Positions 1 through 6,300 of a DNA stretch of 6,446 nt are shown in pieces. How positions within the stretch are numbered: position 1 is the stretch's first letter; every line of letters starts with the position of its first letter. Position numbers and translations under genes: made by a program. Origin of the DNA: an uncultured Actinomycetes bacterium. Its GTDB lineage: Bacteria > Actinomycetota > Aquicultoria > CAJVYJ01. The notes under the pieces were generated by a model, which saw only the letters and a list, made by a program, of their open reading frames with translations, was not told the origin of the DNA and searched no databases. The stretch is from NCBI GenBank assembly GCA_913009475.1, contig CAJVYJ010000111.1, positions 1 to 6,446 on the forward strand, written 5' to 3'.

Positions 1-569
1 TCAATAGAACTAAGCAATTTTTCGTGTCCCAACTTGAACCAGGTATCAGCAAGTTTCTCTATTATCTCCGGAAAAAAGGCCAACTCATCCAAGGTAAAGT
101 CCAGTTTAATTAATTTCTTTATCAGACGAGCGATATTTAGGTCATCATCGGAAAAACGCTTACCCTTGTCGGTAAGAACGGGTTGAATAAAACCCAGCTC
201 TTCCAGGCGTTTTATCGTAGTGGAGTTCAGGCTGGTCTTTCTGGCCAAGCCCTTCTCCGAAAGAGTAGGCGGCTGGTGGCCCAGGACATTTAAAACATCT
301 GTTTTAATGTCAAAAAATTTCTTGATATCGTTTATTTCCGCCGGGTTGTCAACTACCTCTTTTATCTTCGCCAACGGCAGAAAACAATTCTCCTTAAGAT
401 GTTTAATCAGCTCTACAGTTACGAGGTGTTTATCATTATACAGCGCGGTTCTGCCGTCTAATTTTGCCGGTGGGGGCAGTATTTTTTCATGGCTCCAGTA
501 TCTGATGGTCCTAGTCGATACGCCTGATAACTTGGCTATCTCATCTATAGTATAGTAATTAACATCCAT
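1..569 (-). CDS. MerR-family transcriptional regulator, partial (C-terminus beyond left edge)
   Basis: A minus-strand frame stays open from the ATG at 569-567 to the window edge, giving 189 codons with no stop. Residues 5-73 form a classic MerR winged helix-turn-helix: YYTIDEIAKLSGVSTRTIRYW, with the TIRYW recognition-helix signature, then a wing around GRTALY and a helix ending near KIKEVV. Residues 100-170 look like a second, weaker MerR-like unit (GLARKTSLNSTTIKRLEELG, then FSDDDLNIARLIKKLI and FTLDELAFF). Known MerR proteins bind dyads in long-spacer promoters and respond to a ligand through the C-terminal part, which is missing here, so the effector cannot be guessed. The start is well supported because an in-frame TAA directly precedes the ATG; the ribosome binding site is weak. 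The gene is divergent from the transposase and pdxS. Family is confident; target and ligand are unknown. Confidence 0.85.
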   Translation of the reverse strand, partial: MDVNYYTIDEIAKLSGVSTRTIRYWSHEKILPPPAKLDGRTALYNDKHLVTVELIKHLKENCFLPLAKIKEVVDNPAEINDIKKFFDIKTDVLNVLGHQPPTLSEKGLARKTSLNSTTIKRLEELGFIQPVLTDKGKRFSDDDLNIARLIKKLIKLDFTLDELAFFPEIIEKLADTWFKLGHEKLLSSI

Positions 570-631
570 TTAATCTCATATTGCCCGGTCGCCTTAGAAT
601 TAATCAACAATAATGATACAGAATATATGTG

Positions 632-644
632 ACAGTAGAACTGT
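632..644. promoter_or_regulatory. Small palindrome, possible operator in the MerR upstream region
   Basis: ACAGT-AGA-ACTGT is a perfect 5-bp dyad about 63 bp upstream of the MerR start. On the minus strand a weak promoter can be drawn with TTGAAT at 660-655, a 17-bp spacer and TACTGT at 637-632, which would put the dyad over the -10 element. A site for autoregulation is plausible, but short dyads are common in AT-rich DNA. Confidence 0.25.
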
Positions 645-742
645 AATATTATTAATTCAACTTGTCAATAGGCGATTATTTAAACCGCGTATAAACAGCT
701 AAATATTATTAACTCCGGCAACAAGAATGTTATTTAAACAAA

Positions 743-778
743 AGGGGACGTTGGTTGCAATTGTTGCATAGTTGCTTA
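743..778 (+). repeat. Left inverted repeat of the RAYT element
   Basis: This matches the reverse complement of 1764-1799 at 32 of 36 positions; mismatches are at 765, 768, 770 and 771. The outer 25 bp have one mismatch. Inside it, 757-767 can form a small hairpin (GCAA, loop TTG, TTGC). The pentamer GTTGC recurs at 754, 763 and 771. Confidence 0.85.
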
Positions 779-798
779 CAATTAGTTATGATACACAG

Positions 799-1773
799 AT
801 GCCAAGACAACCAAGACTTGAGGCACCAGGCCTTATATATCATATTATCGCCAGAGGAATAGAAAAAAGCGATATTTTTATAGATGACAGTGATCGCTGT
901 TTTTTTATCGAGCGTTTTGGACAGATATTAAATGATTCGGATGCAAAATGCTTTGCTTTTATTATTATGACTAATCATTTTCATCTCATGCTTACCACTA
1001 ACACAATTCCGGTCTCTCGAGTCATGCACCGATTGTTAACCAGTTATGCAGTCTATTTTAATAAACGACACAAAAGGGTCGGCCATCTATTTCAAAATCG
1101 TTATAAATCTATAATATGCGAGGAGGACTCGTATTTTTTAGAGCTTCTTAGATATATCCATTTAAATCCGGTAAGGGCCGGTATTATCGAATCCATGGAT
1201 GAGCTAAGCGGTTATCGTTTTAGCGGGCATAGAGCGCTTCTGGGTATTGAAAAATACAACTGGTATGACACTAGCGATGTTCTTTCGTATTTTGATAAAA
1301 ATAAAAAGCCGGCCTCTAAGAAATATATAAATTTCATAAGTGATGGTTTTTTAATCGGTAAAGACCATAGATTTAGTGGTGGAGGTCTTAAAAGATCACT
1401 TAATTTTCCATCTGTTTATCCTAAGGAAAAGCAAGCTTTTGATAGTAGAATATTAGGAAGCAGTGATTTTGTTCTAAGCCTGCAGGAGCTGATGGAAACA
1501 AAGCAGTCATTGGTAGATGAGATAACTGTTGATGAACTAATTAAAAAAGAAGCCGGTGCATATGGCATTAGTATCAAACAACTACGAGATGATTACTCTG
1601 CTTCCATAAACGAAGTTAGAGAAAAAGTCGTCTACTTGGCTGTTATTGTTCATGGTCTATCTTTTGCAGAAGTAGCCAGGGAGCTAAGAGTTCATCGATC
1701 TACTGTGGCCAGGTTAGTTGATCGAGTAAAAAATCGTTACACGATAACGAACGAGACTGATAATAAGCAATAA
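799..1773 (+). CDS. REP-associated tyrosine transposase (RAYT, Y1/HUH family)
   Basis: 324 residues from the ATG at 799. The N-terminus MPRQPRLEAPGLIYHIIARG is the usual opening of RAYT/Y1_Tnp proteins. The metal-binding HUH motif is NHFHLML (His60 and His62). GHLFQNRYKS at about 95-104 and LLRYIHLNPVRAG at about 116-128 follow; Tyr119 in the latter is the likely catalytic tyrosine that attacks single-stranded DNA. The C-terminal third (about 240-315) ends in a helix-turn-helix, LSFAEVARELRVHRSTVARL, probably for sequence recognition; this extension makes the protein longer than minimal IS200 TnpA. A TTG at 772 would add nine residues, but the ATG fits the family better; neither has a clear ribosome binding site, suggesting weak translation. 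The frame is intact and the motifs are present, so the enzyme may be active. The right inverted repeat overlaps the last codons. Confidence 0.9.
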   Translation: MPRQPRLEAPGLIYHIIARGIEKSDIFIDDSDRCFFIERFGQILNDSDAKCFAFIIMTNHFHLMLTTNTIPVSRVMHRLLTSYAVYFNKRHKRVGHLFQNRYKSIICEEDSYFLELLRYIHLNPVRAGIIESMDELSGYRFSGHRALLGIEKYNWYDTSDVLSYFDKNKKPASKKYINFISDGFLIGKDHRFSGGGLKRSLNFPSVYPKEKQAFDSRILGSSDFVLSLQELMETKQSLVDEITVDELIKKEAGAYGISIKQLRDDYSASINEVREKVVYLAVIVHGLSFAEVARELRVHRSTVARLVDRVKNRYTITNETDNKQ

Positions 1774-1799
1774 AGCGACAATTGCAACCAACGTCCCCT
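1764..1799 (-). repeat. Right inverted repeat of the RAYT element
   Basis: Inverted copy of 743-778 (32 of 36 positions). Its inner part covers the last codons and the TAA stop of the transposase. At the position matching left base 765 the change turns one stem pair of the small hairpin into a G-T wobble, so the hairpin could still form. Confidence 0.85.
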
Positions 1800-1840
1800 A
1801 AAGGAAAGGCGATATTGAGGACTGGCTACTTAATATAATA

Positions 1841-1849
1841 TGATATAAA
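1841..1849 (+). promoter_or_regulatory. Candidate extended -10 promoter for pdxS
   Basis: TGA-TATAAA is an extended -10 pattern in a very AT-rich stretch between the element's right end and pdxS. It would start transcription near 1856 and leave a leader of about 24 bases. No good -35 element is seen; TATAAT at 1834-1839 is an alternative. pdxS may thus have its own promoter outside the inserted element. Confidence 0.35.
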
Positions 1850-1871
1850 ATAATAATTGTAGAAATTTTTT

Positions 1872-1877
1872 AGGAGG
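1872..1877 (+). promoter_or_regulatory. Ribosome binding site of pdxS that questions the ATG start
   Basis: A perfect AGGAGG lies only 2 bases before the ATG at 1880 but 5 bases before the adjacent in-frame GTG at 1883. The GTG start would make PdxS 294 residues, with key residues numbered as in Bacillus subtilis PdxS. Confidence 0.6.
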
Positions 1878-1879
1878 AA

Positions 1880-2767
1880 ATGGTGGCGGAAAAAGGAACT
1901 TATCGGGTAAAAGCCGGCTTGGCTGAGATGTTAAAAGGCGGCGTTATTATGGATGTTACCAACGTGCAGCAAGCTAAGATCGCTGAGGACGCGGGAGCAG
2001 TAGCGGTTATGGCTTTGGAGAGAGTGCCTGCCGACATAAGAGCGGCCGGCGGAGTTGCTCGTATGGCGGACCCGGCAATAATAGAAAATATTATGAAGAC
2101 GGTTAGTATACCGGTTATGGCCAAGGCGAGAATAGGTCATTTCGTTGAGGCCCAGATATTGCAATCATTGGGTGTTGACTATATAGATGAAAGTGAAGTA
2201 TTGACTCCGGCCGATGAGAAATATCATATAGATAAGTGGTCTTTCGACGTTCCTTTTGTGTGCGGAGCTGTAAATTTAGGCGAAGCGCTACGCCGTATCG
2301 GGGAAGGGGCGGCCATGGTCCGCACTAAAGGTGAGGCCGGTACCGGTAATGTGGTAGAAGCGGTGCGTCATATGCGCACAATCAGGGGAGAAATGGCTTG
2401 GTTAACCAAGTTGGGCCCCGAAGAGTTAATGAGCGCCGCCAAAGAGCTTAAGGCGCCGGTTGAGCTTGTCCGCGAAGTCGCTAAGAGTGGCAGGCTTCCG
2501 GTTGTTAACTTTTCCGCCGGCGGCATAGCTACTCCGGCTGATGCCGCTTTAATGATGCAATTGGGGGCGGACGGCGTATTTGTCGGTTCCGGTATTTTTA
2601 AGTCATCGGACCCATCGAATAGAGCCAAAGCTATTGTTGAGGCGACGACGCATTGCAATGATCCTAAAGTATTGTCGGAAGTTTCGAAAAGCCTAGGTGA
2701 AGCCATGCCCGGCTTGGAGATTTCCGAGATAGACTCCAATAATCTAATTCAAAACCGCGGTTGGTAG
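1880..2767 (+). CDS. pdxS: Pyridoxal 5'-phosphate synthase, lyase subunit PdxS
   Basis: PdxS condenses ribose 5-phosphate (or ribulose 5-phosphate), glyceraldehyde 3-phosphate and ammonia into pyridoxal 5'-phosphate in the cytoplasm. Known enzymes form a 12-subunit (beta/alpha)8-barrel core that binds PdxT. The 295-residue product is full length and close to the Bacillus protein throughout. Visible landmarks: GGVIMDV with catalytic Asp25; ALERVPADIRAAGGVARM; PVMAKARIGH with Lys82, the Schiff-base lysine; DYIDESEVLTPAD; VRTKGEAGTGN with Lys150, the second lysine; the phosphate-binding end AGGIATPADAALMMQLGADG followed by VFVGSGIF; and the conserved final RGW. These numbers drop by one if GTG at 1883 is the true start, as ribosome-binding-site spacing hints. 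pdxT follows after an unusually long 227-bp gap. No unusual residues were noticed. The identification is very secure. Confidence 0.98.
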   Translation: MVAEKGTYRVKAGLAEMLKGGVIMDVTNVQQAKIAEDAGAVAVMALERVPADIRAAGGVARMADPAIIENIMKTVSIPVMAKARIGHFVEAQILQSLGVDYIDESEVLTPADEKYHIDKWSFDVPFVCGAVNLGEALRRIGEGAAMVRTKGEAGTGNVVEAVRHMRTIRGEMAWLTKLGPEELMSAAKELKAPVELVREVAKSGRLPVVNFSAGGIATPADAALMMQLGADGVFVGSGIFKSSDPSNRAKAIVEATTHCNDPKVLSEVSKSLGEAMPGLEISEIDSNNLIQNRGW

Positions 2768-2783
2768 CGGAGTAGAAGCTTAA

Positions 2784-2803
2784 GCTCGCCGTGCTCGCAA
2801 TTG
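2784..2803 (-). repeat. Diverged inverted repeat flanking pdxT, left copy
   Basis: The reverse complement of this stretch matches 3642-3661 at 16 of 20 positions, with a shared core CAATTGCGA. It lies just downstream of the pdxS stop, so the pair brackets pdxT. The mismatches are all transitions, which would fit decay of once-identical copies. Function unknown; chance cannot be excluded. Confidence 0.35.
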
Positions 2804-2933
2804 TAAATATCAAATCGTAAAATTAATTATATCGCAATCTTCCCTAACTCCTCACGCTCTCGGCCACGTTCTCTTTATTGACCGGCCGACGGTACTTTTC
2901 AATTGTAACGCTATATCCCCGTTTGTAGTTGTA

Positions 2934-2962
2934 TTGATATTTATCCGATAAAGTTGTAAAAA
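2934..2962 (+). promoter_or_regulatory. Candidate promoter for pdxT
   Basis: TTGATA at 2934-2939, a 17-bp spacer, and TAAAAA at 2957-2962 match the housekeeping sigma consensus at 4 of 6 bases in each box. It would give a leader of about 26 bases before the ATG at 2995. The 227-bp gap after pdxS makes a separate promoter reasonable. The rest of the gap (2768-2933) holds no gene I can support. Confidence 0.3.
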
Positions 2963-2994
2963 TAATGGGTTATTAATAAACAAGTAAACAGGAA

Positions 2995-3621
2995 ATGAGA
3001 GGCGCGAACATTATTAAGGCTGAGAAGGAGTTCTCTAATCTTACGGTGGGAATATTAGCGTTGCAAGGGGCGGTGGCTGAACATGCTCGAGTCGTAACCG
3101 ACTGTGGCGCCTCTTATTTGGAAATAAAGAAAAGTCAGCAACTGGATAAAGTCGATGGACTGATAATACCAGGCGGCGAGTCGACTACGATGCGAAAGTT
3201 GATGACCAAATATGGCATGATAGAACCGATAAAAGAATTAGCCGCTCAAGGTTTGCCGATATTTGGAACTTGCGCCGGTCTGATTTTATTAGCGAAAGAG
3301 ATATCGAGCGGCGAACCGGCGGTATTGGGTTTGATGAATATAACAGCCCGACGTAACGCTTTTGGGCGCCAAGCCGATAGTTTTGAAACTGATTTAACGA
3401 TTTCCGCTTTGGGGAAAGAGCCGTTTAAGGCCGTATTTATCAGGGCTCCGTGGATAGATTCGGTGGGCAAGGGGGTAAATATTTTAGCTTGCTTCCCTGA
3501 CTGTGGTAGAATCGTTTTGGCTGAGGAGGACAATATTTTAGTCAGCGCTTTTCACCCGGAGTTAACGGATGATATGCGCATCCATCAGTATTTTCTAAAT
3601 AAAGTTAAAACAAGAACCTAA
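2995..3621 (+). CDS. pdxT: Pyridoxal 5'-phosphate synthase, glutaminase subunit PdxT
   Basis: PdxT hydrolyses glutamine and channels the ammonia to PdxS. It is a class I (triad) glutamine amidotransferase. Landmarks: VGILALQGAVAEH at about 18-30; the oxyanion/substrate loop IIPGGESTTMRKL at about 57-69; the nucleophile elbow GTCAGLILLAKE with Cys93; RRNAFGRQADSFE at about 119-131; FIRAPWI at about 148-154; and SAFHPELTDD with His187 and Glu189 completing the triad. At 208 residues it exceeds the usual 185-200 because about 14 charged residues precede the conserved first strand. The ATG at 2995 has a weak, close AGGA. A better AAGGAG at 3025-3030 has no start at proper distance; the in-frame GTG at 3046 is 15 bases away and would clip the first strand. 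Function is secure; the exact N-terminus is not. Confidence 0.96.
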   Translation: MRGANIIKAEKEFSNLTVGILALQGAVAEHARVVTDCGASYLEIKKSQQLDKVDGLIIPGGESTTMRKLMTKYGMIEPIKELAAQGLPIFGTCAGLILLAKEISSGEPAVLGLMNITARRNAFGRQADSFETDLTISALGKEPFKAVFIRAPWIDSVGKGVNILACFPDCGRIVLAEEDNILVSAFHPELTDDMRIHQYFLNKVKTRT

Positions 3622-3641
3622 AATGTCAAGGTTACAATTTG

Positions 3642-3661
3642 CAATTGCGAACACAGTAAGC
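3642..3661 (+). repeat. Diverged inverted repeat flanking pdxT, right copy
   Basis: Partner of 2784-2803 in opposite orientation (16 of 20 positions). It lies in the 62-bp gap between pdxT and yebC. An 8-bp palindrome, AGCCGGCT, overlaps its end at 3659-3666. Confidence 0.35.
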
Positions 3662-3683
3662 CGGCTAAAATAAAGGAGGAATA

Positions 3684-4439
3684 GTGAGCGGCCATTCAAA
3701 GTGGTCTACAATCAAACATAAGAAAGGGCGTGAAGACGCCAGGCGCGGCAAGCTTTTCTCAAAATTGACCCGCTATATTACGGTAGCGGCCAAAGAAGGC
3801 GGCGGTAATCCTGAGATGAACGCCAACTTGGCGGCGGCAATCGATAAGGCAAAAGATTATAATATGCCGGCCAATAATATTGAACGCGCTATAAAAAGGG
3901 GTACGGGCGAGATCGCGGGCGTCAGCTATGAACAGTTTACCTATGAGGGTTATGGGCCGGACGGCGTCGCGATATTGCTGGAGTTGATGACTGATAATCG
4001 CAATCGTACCGCGGCCGAGATCAGAAATATATTTACCAGGCATAACGGTAATCTTGGAACTTCGGGTTCTGTTGCTTGGATGTTTGAGCGTCGCGGGGTG
4101 ATATTGGTGCCAAAAAATGTTATAGATGAAGAAAAATTACTGGATGTGGTGCTGGAAGCCGGAGCGCAGGATATGGCGACTGAAGATGACCATTATGAGG
4201 TCATTACAGAACCAACTGAGCTGGCGGCGGTCAGAAAGGCGCTGGAAGCTCAAAGCATAGAGCTGACATCGGCGGAATTGACTATGGTGCCAAAAAATAC
4301 TACTCCGTTGGATAAACAGCAAGCACGCAAGGTCTTAAAGTTCATTGACGCCCTAGAGGAAAGCGATGATGTTCAAGAAGTCTATTCCAACTTTGATATT
4401 TCCGATGAAGTCATGAATGAACTGGTCTCCGAGAGTTAG
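3684..4439 (+). CDS. yebC: YebC/PmpR/TACO1-family protein
   Basis: The 251-residue product has typical family length and the hallmark start SGHSKWSTIKHKKGREDARR, then KLFSKLTRYITVAAKEGGG (about 23-41), NMPANNIERAIKRGTGE (about 60-76), YEGYGPDGVAILLE and MTDNRNRTAAEIRNIF in the middle domain, and a C-terminal part ending near the conserved DVQEVYSNFD. Members were long annotated as DNA-binding regulators (PmpR in Pseudomonas). Work on YebC proteins and mitochondrial TACO1 supports a ribosome-associated role in translating proline-rich stretches; which applies here cannot be read from sequence. The GTG start is well fixed by AGGAGG at 3674-3679, four bases upstream, and by the conserved N-terminus. 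It lies 62 bp after pdxT and 82 bp before lysS. Confidence 0.96.
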   Translation: MSGHSKWSTIKHKKGREDARRGKLFSKLTRYITVAAKEGGGNPEMNANLAAAIDKAKDYNMPANNIERAIKRGTGEIAGVSYEQFTYEGYGPDGVAILLELMTDNRNRTAAEIRNIFTRHNGNLGTSGSVAWMFERRGVILVPKNVIDEEKLLDVVLEAGAQDMATEDDHYEVITEPTELAAVRKALEAQSIELTSAELTMVPKNTTPLDKQQARKVLKFIDALEESDDVQEVYSNFDISDEVMNELVSES

Positions 4440-4521
4440 TAGATAAAAGCAAGGTCTCTCTTTTAATCTCTACCGCATTATGCCAACAAGAACGAGATAA
4501 TCATTTACGTGAGGGTGAAGA

Positions 4522-6030
4522 ATGAACCAAGAAAAGAAGCAAGGCGCCGACTTAAGTGAACTAATGGGCCGTCGTTTGCAAAAGTTAGATGATTTAAAAG
4601 ATAAAGGTATAGAGTTATATAAGACCAAGTTTATCCGTACGCATAAACTCAGCCAAATAAGAGAAAAATATGTGGATTTGGAGGCGGGTGACAAGAGTGG
4701 CGAGGCGGTCAAGGTGGCCGGCCGGCTTATGGCCAAGCGTCGGCACGGCAAGGCCAGTTTTTTAGTTATAAAAGATGGTTCAGCGACTATCCAACTTTAT
4801 TTAAGTCTGAATACTCTGGGAGATGAGCGTTATAATTTATTTCTTGATTTTGATATCGGTGATTTTGTCGGTGTCTCCGGAGAGGTCTTCAAAACGCGCC
4901 GCGGTGAACTCTCCATCTCAGTCGATGATTTTGAATTACTGACGAAGTCGCTGCGTCCACTGCCGGAAAAATGGCATGGTTTGAAAGATATCGAGACCAG
5001 ATACCGGCAGCGCTACGCGGACCTGATTGTCAATTCCGACGCTAAAGACGTCTTTATCAGGCGTAATAAAATCATCAAGGCGATTAGGCAATTTTTTAAT
5101 AAGGAAGATTTTATGGAAGTGGAAACGCCGATGCTCCATCCTATCCCCGGCGGTGCCACGGCACGTCCATTTATTACTTATCACAATGCCCTGGATATGG
5201 ATTTATATCTGCGTATAGCGCCGGAGCTTTATTTAAAGAGGTTGTTGGTCGGTGGGTTTGAACGTGTTTTCGAGTTAAATCGCAGCTTTCGGAATGAAGG
5301 CATCTCAGTGAAGCATAATCCGGAATTTACTATGTTGGAGGCTTATCAGGCTTACGCTGATTATCACGATATGATAGAACTAACGGAAAAACTGATTAAA
5401 AAAGTAGCCGGCGAAGTGACTGAGAGCAAGATTATAAATTATCAGGGCATGGAATTGGATTTTGGCCGTCCCTGGAAGAAAATGACTATGCTCGAGTCAT
5501 TGGAGAAGATTGGAAAAGTCAAAGTTTCCTATGAGATGGCTCTCGAGGAGCTGCGTTCTATCGCTGCTGAGTTCGAGGTAGCGGTCGATTCCAAAGACGG
5601 TAAAGGTAAAATTATCAGCGAGTTGTTTGAAAAACTTGTTGAATCCAATATTGTCCAACCTACATTTATTATAGATTATCCGCTGGAAATCACACCCCTG
5701 GCTAAAACTCATGCTCAGAATCCAGAACTGGTTGAGCGTTTTGAGCTGATTATGGCCGGCCGCGAAGTCGCCAACGCGTTTTCCGAACTAACAGACCCCA
5801 GGGAACAGCGGCGTCGTTTTGAGAAACAGGCGGCTCTGCGGAAAGCAGGCGATGAGGAAGCGCAGTATTTGGACCAGGATTATCTGCGAGCTCTCCAATA
5901 TGGCATGCCGCCGGCCGGCGGCATGGGTCTTGGCGTTGATCGATTAGTGATGATATTAACTGATTCACCATCGATTAGGGACGTTATTATCTTCCCGCAC
6001 ATGCGTCCCGAAGCCGGTCGCGAAAGATAA
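4522..6030 (+). CDS. lysS: Lysyl-tRNA synthetase, class II
   Basis: This enzyme charges tRNA-Lys with lysine using ATP; known forms are cytoplasmic homodimers. The 502-residue product is full length. An N-terminal helical segment (1-60) leads to an OB-fold anticodon-binding domain (about 64-142: VKVAGRLMAKRRHGKASFLV, GDFVGVSGEVFKTRRGELS). The class II catalytic domain follows. Motif 1 is around MEVETPMLHPIPGGATARPF (198-217). Motif 2 is RSFRNEGISVKHNPEFTMLE (254-273), with the ATP-binding arginine at 257. Motif 3 is GGMGLGVDRLVMILTDSPSIRDV (466-488), with Arg474. REVANAFSEL (414-423) is also characteristic. Start ATG 4522 has GAGG at 4511-4514, seven bases upstream. No missing motif or frameshift was seen. 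The T-run after the stop lacks a clear hairpin, so no terminator is called. Confidence 0.98.
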   Translation: MNQEKKQGADLSELMGRRLQKLDDLKDKGIELYKTKFIRTHKLSQIREKYVDLEAGDKSGEAVKVAGRLMAKRRHGKASFLVIKDGSATIQLYLSLNTLGDERYNLFLDFDIGDFVGVSGEVFKTRRGELSISVDDFELLTKSLRPLPEKWHGLKDIETRYRQRYADLIVNSDAKDVFIRRNKIIKAIRQFFNKEDFMEVETPMLHPIPGGATARPFITYHNALDMDLYLRIAPELYLKRLLVGGFERVFELNRSFRNEGISVKHNPEFTMLEAYQAYADYHDMIELTEKLIKKVAGEVTESKIINYQGMELDFGRPWKKMTMLESLEKIGKVKVSYEMALEELRSIAAEFEVAVDSKDGKGKIISELFEKLVESNIVQPTFIIDYPLEITPLAKTHAQNPELVERFELIMAGREVANAFSELTDPREQRRRFEKQAALRKAGDEEAQYLDQDYLRALQYGMPPAGGMGLGVDRLVMILTDSPSIRDVIIFPHMRPEAGRER

Positions 6031-6042
6031 AATTATTTTTTG

Positions 6043-6072
6043 TTGCTAAAACATATTACGGGTGCTTATAAT
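6043..6072 (+). promoter_or_regulatory. Candidate promoter for the YifB/ComM-like gene
   Basis: TTGCTA at 6043-6048, an 18-bp spacer and a perfect TATAAT at 6067-6072 lie in the 76-bp gap after lysS. Transcription would begin near 6079, about 28 bases before the GTG start. This is the best housekeeping-type promoter match found in the window. Confidence 0.5.
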
Positions 6073-6106
6073 GTTACATTATTAGTATTTAAATTGAAAG
6101 GTAATA

Positions 6107-6300
6107 GTGCTGGCAAAAGTTGAAAGTGGCGCCAATATCGGTTTAGACGCTTATAAAGTGGTCATTGAGGTTAATTTAGCCCGAGGCTTGCCGACCTTTA
6201 TAGTTGTAGGCTTGCCCGATACCGCAGTTCAAGAGTCCAGAGAGCGGGTCCGGGCCGCTATTGCCAATTCTGAGTTTGAATTTCCGCTACGCCGTATTAC
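6107..6300 (+). CDS. YifB/ComM-family Mg-chelatase-like AAA+ protein, 5' fragment
   Basis: Only the first 64 codons are real. They read MLAKVESGANIGLDAYKVVI, then the family signature GLPTFIVVGLPDTAVQESRE and RVRAAIANSEFEFPLRRI, as at the start of YifB/ComM proteins (usually about 500 residues). This N-terminal part is the Lon-protease-like/ChlI domain; the AAA+ ATPase domain is missing because genomic sequence ends at 6300. ComM is known as a branch-migration helicase aiding natural transformation in some Gram-negative bacteria; the role here is unproven. The GTG start has AAAGG five bases upstream. Family members continue after RRIT with a stretch like VNLAPAD, but here the frame enters sequencing adapter, so the open frame that continues to 6367 is an artefact. 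The break is technical, not a pseudogene. Confidence 0.88.

Larger units (their letters stand above)
743..1799 (+). mobile_element. IS-like element with a RAYT/Y1 transposase and inverted-repeat ends
   Basis: A 1057-bp unit is bounded by AGGGGACG...CGTCCCCT and carries a single transposase gene. The ends are inverted copies (743-778 and 1764-1799). The interior is visibly AT-richer than the neighbouring pdxS gene. No convincing target-site duplication is seen at the outer edges, which fits the HUH/Y1 single-strand mechanism, where none is expected. The element lies between the divergent MerR gene and pdxS, about 80 bp before the pdxS start. The boundaries are inferred only from the repeats; no empty site is available for comparison. 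Confidence 0.7.

Noticed and set aside
220..555. A 111-codon plus-strand open frame
   Set aside because: It is antisense to the well-supported MerR coding frame, has no family features and no suitable ribosome binding site.
662..695. Promoter TTGTCA ... TATAAA upstream of the element
   Set aside because: The boxes are good but the spacer is 22 bp, too long even for MerR-type promoters (19-20 bp).
1900..2739. Minus-strand open frames opposite pdxS
   Set aside because: They are shadows of a strongly conserved gene, with compositionally biased translations and no recognisable domain.
2860..2889. Stem TCGGCC/GGCCGA in the pdxS-pdxT gap as a terminator
   Set aside because: The loop is 18 bases and no proper T-run follows, so it is mentioned only as a weak structure.
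4431..4464. Possible terminator after yebC (GAGAG, later CTCTC, then TTTT)
   Set aside because: The stem is only 5 bp with a loop of about 20 bases and begins inside the coding end; too weak to call.
5027..5218. A 63-codon plus-strand frame inside lysS
   Set aside because: It is out of frame within the conserved catalytic region of lysyl-tRNA synthetase and has no independent support.
1764..6030. No complete gene here ends in TGA, hinting at a recoded genetic code
   Set aside because: Only five stops are visible (three TAA, two TAG) and no conserved gene has an in-frame TGA, so the standard code is sufficient.
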